The translations under genes were made by a program, and so were the position numbers. Below, piece after piece: positions 56,937 through 64,000 of a DNA stretch of 64,000 nt. The notes beneath the pieces are model-generated. The model saw nothing but the letters and a program-made list of their open reading frames with translations. It was not told the origin of the DNA and made no database searches. The stretch lies in assembly GCA_028641055.1 (NCBI GenBank), contig CM054062.1:233566376-233630375 (forward strand), written 5' to 3'. How positions within the stretch are numbered: the first letter of the stretch is position 1; each line of letters starts with the position of its first letter. The stretch is from Alopecurus myosuroides (Eukaryota; Streptophyta; Magnoliopsida; Poales; Poaceae).

Positions 56937-58024
56937 ATGTCAGGGATACCCAGGGAGTTCGCCGAGCACTCACTCGAAGTATTCAAAGACGCCAAACCTA
57001 TCAAGCAAACGACCCGACGATTCTCCGAGCCAAAACAGAAGGCACTCATAGAAGAAGTGAATCGATTACTCGCCACAAAATTCATCAGAGAGATAAAAAT
57101 ATCCACCTGGTTAGCAAACCCGGTGTTGGTCCCGAAGAAAAACATTGACATCCTTCGCGTGTGCATCGACTATACGTCGTTGAACAAACACTGCCCCAAG
57201 GATAACTTCCCCTTGCCACGGATCGACCAGATCATGGACTCCACTGCAGGCTGCCAGCGACTCTCCTTCTTGGACGCCTACTCGGGCTATAATCAGATCG
57301 GGATGAAAGAGGAGGACGAGGAGAAGACAACGTTCATCACACCTCACGGTGTCTACTGCTACACGACAATGCCCTTCGGGCTGAAAAACGCAGGCGCAGC
57401 ATATCAGCGCTGCATGCAAAAATGCCTCGCCAAACTCATTGGCAAGAACGTACAAGTGTACGTTGACGACATCGTCATCAAAACTCGGGTGGAAGATACG
57501 CTCCTCGAGGACATTAGGGAGACATTCGACGCGCTCAACTCGTACATGATCAAGCTCAACCCGACATAATGCGTCTTTGGCGTTCCCGCGGGACAACTTC
57601 TCGGGTATTTGGTATCCGCCAGAGGAATCGAAGCCAATCCGTAGAAAATTCAAGCAATCTTGACAATGAAGGAGCCAACCAATCTTCGCGGCATACAGCA
57701 GCTCGCAGGGCGACTAGCCGCTCTGAGCAGATTCATCGCAAGATTAGGCGAGCAAGCAGTGCCCTTCTACAAGCTACTGAAGAAAACAGATAAGTTCGAG
57801 TGGACACCCGAAGCAAAAAAGGCGTTCGTCGACTTAAAAAGAGCACTGCAGAGTAGGCGTGTCCTGCCAATGCCACAAGAGAGGGAGCCCTTATACCTAT
57901 ACCTAGCCGCAACAAACCAAGTCATCAGCACGGTTATTATCGTCGAGCGGCCAGAGGAGGGGACGGTGTACGGAGTTCAGAGGCCAATATATTACGTCAG
58001 CGAGGTGCTTTCGCCATGCAAGTA
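56937..58024 (+). pseudogene. RT and RNase H of element E
   Basis: RT motifs in order: STWLANPVLVPKKN, VCIDYTSLNKHCPKDNFPLP, LDAYSGYNQIGM, MPFGLKNAGAAYQ, and YVDD near 57459-57470. Stops occur at 57567-57569 (after KLNPT) and near 57643. RNase H continues (YKLLKKTDKFEWTPEAKKAF, YLYLAATNQVIS, RPIYYVSEVLSPCK) to a stop at 58023-58025. The order equals that of B. Confidence 0.85.
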
Positions 58025-58112
58025 GCGATACCCTCACTATCAGAAGCTCGCGTATGGCGTAGTCCTCACAACCCGAAAGCTCAAGCATTACTTCCAGGAG
58101 CATACCGTCACG

Positions 58113-58890
58113 GTGTTGAACGACGCATCACTCGGTACCATCATGAACAACCCAATGGCATCCGGAAGAATCAAAAAATGGAGCATCGAGCTAGGCGCCT
58201 GGGACATCTATGCAGGGCGCAAATCTATAAAATCCCAAGTCATCGTGGAATTCCTAAGCGAGTGGACGGAGCTGCAAATACCAGGACCCCCAGAATACAC
58301 GAGCAACTGGATCATGTACTTCGACGCGTCGAAGAGAAACGAAGTAGCCGGAACCAGAGTTATTCTCATATCTCCCCAAGGCGACAAGCTGCAATACGTC
58401 CTGCGACTGGATTTCCCTCCTGATGACCCGGCGTCCAACAATGACGCGGAGTATGAGGCCCTCCTGCACGACATGAAAATTGCGATCGCCTGCGGTGCCA
58501 CCCGATTGATGATATATGGAGACTCAAATCTCATCGTGCAGCAGACAATGAAGGAGTGCGATGCTATCGCGGATAACATGGTCGCTTATCATGACATGTA
58601 CAATCTACTCGAGGGAAGTTTCAAAGGGTGCGAACTGAAGCACATCGCGCGATCAAGCAATTAGGAAGCAGACAAGCTGGCCAACATGGGGTCAACAAAC
58701 GCCCCCATCCCTCCAGGAATCTACTTCGAACGAATGATAAGGCGATCAGTCAAAGTCAGAAAGCCAGCAGGGACATCCGCAGAAGTGGAAACAGACGTCA
58801 GCCCGCAAATTGCTATGATCGAGCTCATCCACAATATTTCAAGGCAAGTTTTTATGGTCGAGCCAGTCTGGACGCAGATACCTCGACTAC
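58113..58890 (+). pseudogene. Archaeal-type RNase H of element E
   Basis: The second RNase H domain has IMYFDASKRNE, NNDAEYEALLHDM, YGDSNLIVQQ and, after a TAG near 58662, EADKLAN. All four acidic positions are therefore recognisable. A frame change follows before integrase. The second domain supports Tat-lineage membership. Confidence 0.78.
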
Positions 58891-60102
58891 TTGTCCAACA
58901 AACAGCTCCCAACAGACATTTGTGAGGCCCGTCAAATAGTACGGCGCAGCAAATCCTTTAGGGTGATCAACGGCGAGCTATACAAGCAAAGCATATCAGG
59001 GGTATTGCAGAGATGCATAGCACCCGAAGACGGCAATGAATTGCTCCGGGATATACACCAGGGAGACTGCGTCCACCATGTCAGTTGGAGAGCCATCGTG
59101 GGCACGGCCTTCAAGGCAGGATTCTACTGGCTCACAGCAGCGAGAGACGCCAAAGATCTAGTCGATAGATGCAACGCCTGCCAAAGGTTTGCACCCAGGC
59201 CGCATGCCCCTGCGACAGAACTGCACATGATTCCCATCGCCTGGCCCTTCGCCCAATGGGGGCTCGACATGGTGGGACCGCTGTGCAAGTCAACACCTGG
59301 AGGATACACACACCTGCTCGTGGCAGTCGATAAATTCACAAAATGGATAGAGTCCATGCCAGTCACCTCCGCGCACGCACAGTGCGCCGTGCGATTCCTC
59401 AACTTCATCGTGTGTAGATTCGGCGTGCCACACAACATCATCACAAACAACGGCAGCAACTTTACAGCCAAGGAAACACAGGAATTCTGCGAGGAGAGGG
59501 GAATCACCCTCTGTTTCACCTCGGTAGCTCACCTGCAAACCAATGACTAAGTCGAACGATCTAACGGGTTAGTCTCGCCTGGCCTAATGAAACGATTGTT
59601 AGATCGGTTGCACCCAGCAGCAGGGCACTGGGCCAAAGAACTACCATCAGTACTGTGGAGCCTACGCACAACACCAAATCGGTCAACAAACTTTACGCTA
59701 TTTTTCATGGTATACGGAGCTGAAGCCGTCCTACCCGAAGACGTCAAGTTCAGTGCTCCACGAGTCGTTGCATACAGCAAAGAAACCTCAAACAAGGCAC
59801 TCGTAGAAGACGTGGACGCACTTGATGAGATTCGGGACATTGCACTCGCAAGATCCGCAGTATACCAGCAATCGCTGCGCAACTATCACAGTCGCCGTAT
59901 ATGCCACAGATCTTTCGTGGTAGGAGACCTGGTGCTGCGGCTCAAACAAAAGGAAGGACACAAGCTCAAGCTACCATGGGAAGAACCCTTCATAATACAT
60001 GAAGTTATCCCAGGAGGCGCCTATCGGTTGAAGAACCCGAAGACGGGTGGTATCTATTCCAACCCGTGGAACATTGCGCATCTCCGCAAGTTTTACCCCT
60101 AG
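58891..60102 (+). pseudogene. int: Integrase of element E
   Basis: The HHCC finger (GDCVHHVSWRAIVGTAF, CNACQRFAPR) is followed by the core GLDMVGPLCKS, then IITNNGSNF where ITDNGSNF is expected (second catalytic Asp replaced by Asn). VERSNG follows a TAG at 59548-59550. The C-terminal part (59587-60102) is open: RLHPAAGHWAKELPSVLWSL, YGAEAVLPEDV, GDLVLRLKQ, WEEPFIIHEV, WNIAHLRKFY. Enzyme activity is lost. Confidence 0.85.
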
Positions 60103-60104
60103 GA

Positions 60105-60454
60105 TTATCCTACTCACAATAAATAAGGCTGTACCAGACACACTATAGCTCGACCAAACACATGGCTTCTCAACCATATCAATAAATACATGGTTTTTCA
60201 ACCATAGAAATCGCGACTTCTTGTTTTCTCTAAACATGCTAAACCGACAGGTACACACCCCAAACACACGGGGGCTACGCCTAACTAGCATTATTACTTA
60301 CCTTCGAGTAACATCACTCGATAAAAACAATACAAGGTACAACAAGGTCCACACCTTATAAACACCTTAAACACATCGAACGAAATCTACAAGGTCACAA
60401 GGTTTACACCTTCAAAACACCTTACAACAAGATATTTACATCTTGGAATTACAT
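60105..60454. other. Convergent spacer of element E
   Basis: Noncoding sequence between the pol end and the reverse-oriented gene. It contains short repeats of the type CATGGYTTTTCAACCAT near 60163-60206. Confidence 0.5.
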
Positions 60455-61659
60455 TTAGCGGCGAGCGGCCTCATATGCAAGTATTTGATCAATCTCCTCA
60501 GAAGTTAGTCAAACAATCTGCTCCGCTGCAGGACGCACGGCCGCATAATGAGGAGAAAAATCCACTGGTGAACCTCTCGAGTCAGGAAGCCACACCACAG
60601 AAAGGAAGTTGACCTCAGGGTGCCACAACCGAACGAAGGCCAACGCACTTGGGCTCCACTGACAAGTTGTTGGTGTACGCACTCTCGAACCTCTCCCACC
60701 CGATGGAACATCTTGAGCAAGCTACTCAAGCTATCCGGGAAAACACCCAAAGGGTAAAATGTCCGATGGACAGAGGACAGGGCCTCGTGACAAGACTCGA
60801 ATATTACCTGCGCCTGGCTCGCCCGATACTTCAAGGTAGCTAGGATAAAGCCTCGCTTGCGGTCAGACCAGAACTCACTCGCATGAGGCTTGGGGCTACT
60901 CGACTCGTGAATAATTTGATTATTCACCCAATGGGTCTCATAGACTCCGTCAGGTTCAGCAACTGCAAGGACAATAAAGGCGTCAAAACAAAGAAAGGAA
61001 CCAATGACAAAGTACTCGGGGGCTCGCAAACTTACAGAGCATGCCCTTGGCAACAGCCGCCAGTTCTTCCATCACAAACTGCTCACGCTCCGCAGCAAGT
61101 TTCTGCTTCGACATGGCAACATCGGACACACCTCGCAGAGCCTTCAACTTGCGCTCGCCATCCGCAACATGGTCACGGAGTGATGCAAACGTGCTGGCAG
61201 CGGCAAGAAGGGGATTAACCTGCGAAACAGACCCACTCGAGGACTCTACGCTGGGATCCACTACCTGGAAAGAAAAGAAGAAAGTTCAGAAAAATCACAA
61301 GACCCCACTCGAGAACATACCACCCATTCCTCGGGTGCTCGGGGGCTACTCCCATCGGGAGCATACAAAAGTAAGACGCAACAATCAGACGCTGAGGATT
61401 TCAGAAAACACTTCGATTACGCAACATAAAAATACGGGAATACATCCCAAGGTTCATTACATCGACAAGCAAAAGGAAACAAAAAACTATCCTAAGGGGC
61501 TGCAGAAGTAGTGCCACTCGCGGAAGGATGTCCCTTGCGACCAGCACGAGAAAGCACTCCGGAAAGCGTCTTCGCGAGGACTTCAGCACGAGCGCCAAAA
61601 GGACGGAGTCCTACCTTCTTGCCAGTGGAGTCGTGAGGAATGTCCGAGTACACCTTATC
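60455..61659 (-). pseudogene. Antisense gene of element E (3' exons)
   Basis: On the minus strand an exon at 61264-61036 (DPSVESSSGSVSQVNPLL, then a coiled coil DHVADGERKLKALRG, KQKLAAEREQFVMEELA) has an acceptor CTTTCCAG and a donor GTAAGT. The last exon runs from 60962 (acceptor GTCCTTGCAG) to a stop at 60455-60457. It corresponds in place and exon pattern to exons 7 and 8 of the A gene, although the protein is strongly diverged. A frameshift near 60600 and a TGA near 60510 break it. Upstream exons are cut off by repeat F at 61660. Confidence 0.6.
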
Positions 61660-63013
61660 TGTAACACCTGGGGTGTTACCTGTTTGTTTTTGCTTGCATC
61701 ACATGCATCATATTGCATTGCACCATGTTTGCATCACAACAATTCAAAACAATTTAAAATTTCACACATGTCAAAAATTTCCAATTTAACAATTGCAAAC
61801 TACAACAACTCCTTTGTTTTCAAATAGTTTGCAGTTGTTCTAATCAAATTGCTTGTTAATACAAATTTCCCTGTTATTAAAACCCTAATGGCAAATTAAA
61901 TTTCAAATAAAATCCTAGTTGATATGATCCAAATTGAGGTTTAAAAATTAAATTCTTGCAAAACAAATTTTTCAATAATGTTTGCATAATGGTTTGAACT
62001 TATTAAACGGAATTTGCTTATTTCCAAAATTACCAAATCAAACATTGTTTGAAATTCAACTAAAACCTTTAAACCAAATTAAATTTTCAAAATTGTGAAA
62101 CAATGTTAACTCTTGCTTTAATTGTTGTTTTGGAAAATTAACACAAATAATTCCTAAAAGGAAACCCCCAAAATCCTATCCTTTCTCTCTCTCCCTCTTT
62201 GATCTCTTGCAAAAAAAAAATGGAAAAGGAAAAAAATAGCCAAGGAGAGAGGCAGCCCACCCCATCCTTTCTTTTCTCCCCCAGCCCACCTATTCTTTCC
62301 TGGCCCAGTACCCCCCTCCTCCTATTCTGTCGTCTTCCTCCTCTCTGTCGTCAGCACAGTACGATCGCACCACCACCGATCGATCATCCCCCCCACTCCG
62401 ATGCCATGCCGTACCATGGCTCCCCCCTCCTTAAGTATCCACCTCCCCACCCCTCTGCTGCAAACCCTAGTTCCCTTCCCCATCGCCGTCGTCCTCTCTA
62501 TCTCCCTCCTCTCTGCTAGTTCCCCTCTCTCTGAACATGACTGAAACCACCCCGTGAACACCATTGCCTCCACCGCCCCATCGCTACGGCCACCTCGAGG
62601 ACTTTCCGTCCCCGGGAATGGAACCGGCTCCCCTCCCGCTCCAAGTTTGTTGAAGGTCTCATCGCCGGATACCGCCCAAGACGCCGCCGCCGTGCTCCTC
62701 TAGCCGCGGCCCTCCTTCTGCTGCTGTCCGCCCACGATCGATCTGCACCGACCGCCTCCCCTGCTCCCGATCGCTCAAGGTGAGCCTTCCTTTCGCCTCT
62801 CCTCCCCTCGGTCCTTCTCCCTTCCCCGAGCGCCCCCCCCCCCACTCACCCAGCACATCGGCCACGGCGAGCCCTGCCGGCGGCCAAACCTCCCTCTCGA
62901 TCTGCACCGCTGCAGTACCTGTTCGGGTTCAGTTAGAAATTCAGAAACATCCCGCGAGCAACAGCACTTACCCCCCCCCCCCCCACTTCCCCTGTTCTGT
63001 CACCAACCCGAGC

Positions 63014-63078
63014 TAGCCCAGTTGGTTCTGGTTCCCTTGCGCGCCCAGGAGATTGGGGGTTCGAATCCCCCATCCCTC
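63014..63078 (+). other. tRNA-like box A / box B segment
   Basis: TAGCCCAGTTGG (63014-63025) fits the Pol III box A and GGTTCGAATCC (63058-63068) fits box B. The T-arm is perfect: GGGGG (63055-63059), a 7-base loop, and CCCCC (63067-63071). The acceptor and D stems do not pair and there is no proper anticodon arm. It is therefore at most a tRNA-derived relic (SINE-like head), not a working tRNA gene. Confidence 0.35.
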
Positions 63079-63139
63079 GATTAAAAACCAACTTTTTTCT
63101 ATTTGTTTGTTTGGTCACAGCACTTGTCAGAAATCACAA

Positions 63140-64000
63140 CTAGGCCCTTGTAAATTAATTCTAGGCCCCTGAAATATTTTTCAAGTCCCTGGTTCCCTAA
63201 AAATGGCAGATTGCACCTCACTTTTGTAAATTGCATAAGAAATTCATCCCAACTCCAATTTTAACTTTTTAAATATGTTTTATGTCCCAAATTAAATGTT
63301 CTTTCCAAATATAAAATTTGTTTACTGTTTTGAATATTTTAAATTGGTGCAATATTTGAAAACTTGTCAAATTCACTTAAACTTGCAAAAATCATAACTT
63401 GGGCATAAAAATTCCAAATTCCACAAACTAAATATGTTTTCCAATCAACTTTTCATGTACTTTCCAAATATAAATTTTGTTTGCTGTTTTGAATAATTCA
63501 AATTGCTGAAAACAACTGTTTCTTGTTTATTGCATTTAAAATTGCCAAAATAATAACTTGCTCATTTTAAATCCAATTTACACAAATGAAATATGTTTTC
63601 CATGCAAAATTAAACCACCTTTCCAAATATAAAATTTGTTTCATGTTTTGAATAATTAAAATTGGTTAAATGATTTAAACCTTGTTTAAATCATTTAATA
63701 TTGCTAAATTCATAACTTAATCAAATCAAATTCTTTTGGGACATATAAAATAAGTTTTCAAACCATAAAAGCATAAACTTTTCAAATATGAACTTCACTC
63801 AATGTGTTGCACAAATAAAAATTCAAATAAGTTCATGTTTGAATTAAATTCATTTAATTCTTGCTTAAACTTGTTTAATTCATAAATAATTTATTTGAAA
63901 TCCTTTTCCAACAAGTGAAACATGTAATCCACCTAAAAATTGTGTGAACTTTCCAAATATGAACTTTGTTATCTATTTTGAACAATTAAAATTGGTGAAA
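63140..64000 (+). repeat. Imperfect tandem repeat, ~159-bp period
   Basis: The anchor TTTCCAAATAT (or TTTCAAATATG) recurs at about 63302, 63461, 63620, 63780 and 63950, giving spacings of 159, 159, ~160 and ~170. Each anchor is followed by a GTTTTGAATAATT-type word and preceded by an ATGTTTTCCA-type word. The array continues past the window end. Confidence 0.7.

Larger units (their letters stand above)
53183..61659 (+). mobile_element. Element E: decayed Tat-like gypsy, 3' truncated
   Basis: The plus-strand element has 5' LTR, PBS, gag, protease, RT, RNase H, archaeal-type RNase H, integrase, spacer and a reverse-oriented gene, the same plan as B but clearly diverged. It inserted in C2 after CGGGG (53178-53182). 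It is interrupted at 61659 by repeat F, so its 3' LTR is outside. Stops and frameshifts occur in every gene. Confidence 0.85.
61660..64000 (+). repeat. LTR-like repeat F (5' part)
   Basis: It begins at TGTAACACCTGGGGTGTTAC, which contains an 8-bp inverted repeat (61661-61668 and 61672-61679), and interrupts element E. AT-rich DNA runs to 62160. Next comes a pyrimidine- and GC-rich part (62160-62930) with C-runs near 62836 and 62972. A tRNA-like segment is near 63014-63078, followed by AT-rich tandem repeats to the window end. The TG start fits an LTR, but no end, PBS or coding sequence is seen. Short frames here are not supported. Confidence 0.5.

Noticed and set aside
62199..63016. Proline-rich frames in repeat F
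   Set aside because: They come from pyrimidine-rich low-complexity DNA, contain no domain and are not supported by context.
63005..63080. A functional tRNA gene
   Set aside because: Only the T-arm and the two internal boxes fit. Acceptor and D stems do not pair and no proper anticodon arm forms.
1..64000. CRISPR arrays, bacterial operons or host genes
   Set aside because: There are no short regularly spaced repeats with unique spacers and no prokaryotic gene layout. Every coherent protein belongs to a retrotransposon.

Overview
The window is 64 kb of repeat DNA from a grass nuclear genome, most likely a large-genome pooid such as a wheat, barley, rye or oat relative. The grounds are a BARE/Angela-like LTR and a BARE-like integrase fragment, plus LTRs of the TGATACGTC type that I know from Triticeae. 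The species call rests on memory and is not proven. No host gene was found; all recognisable coding sequence belongs to LTR retrotransposons, with one fragment of a probable DNA transposon.

Layout. (1) 1-2363: LTR fragments and a broken copia integrase. (2) 2364-5820: element C1, plus strand, Athila-like gypsy: 5' LTR, tRNA-Asp-type PBS, decayed gag, cut off by a Harbinger-like end (5821-6063). (3) 6064-28554: element B, minus-strand Tat-lineage gypsy with gag, protease, RT, RNase H, a second archaeal-type RNase H, integrase and a reverse-oriented extra gene. A closely related element A (plus strand, 15259-25234, TSD CTACC) is inserted in B. (4) 28555-53182: element C2, a second copy of the C family, host of B, of a solo LTR (G, TSD CAAGG) and of minus-strand gypsy D (32751-52766, TSD AGCCT). 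D is split by copia element H (35238-48294, TSD ACCCC), and H is split inside its RT by solo LTR I (41498-42826, TSD CTCTC). This is a four-level nest. (5) 53183-61659: element E, plus-strand Tat-like gypsy, decayed, with a third copy of the reverse-oriented gene. (6) 61660-64000: start of an AT-rich LTR-like repeat F with a ~159-bp tandem array.

The most interesting object is element A. Its LTRs differ by one substitution and one single-base indel. It has lost RT, RNase H and integrase but keeps an uninterrupted gag-protease frame. On the opposite strand it keeps a reverse-oriented gene whose eight coding exons join in frame through seven GT-AG introns (845 codons), with its own TATA box and 5'UTR intron. 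The same gene occurs as decayed copies in B and E. The two genes of A converge on a shared ~1 kb spacer. A is therefore probably a recently moved element that borrows pol enzymes from B-like relatives while keeping gag-protease and the antisense gene. A second lead is copia H, whose LTRs carry many matches to the plant phosphate-starvation site GNATATNC upstream of the TATA box, and which has an extra sense-strand ORF downstream of pol.
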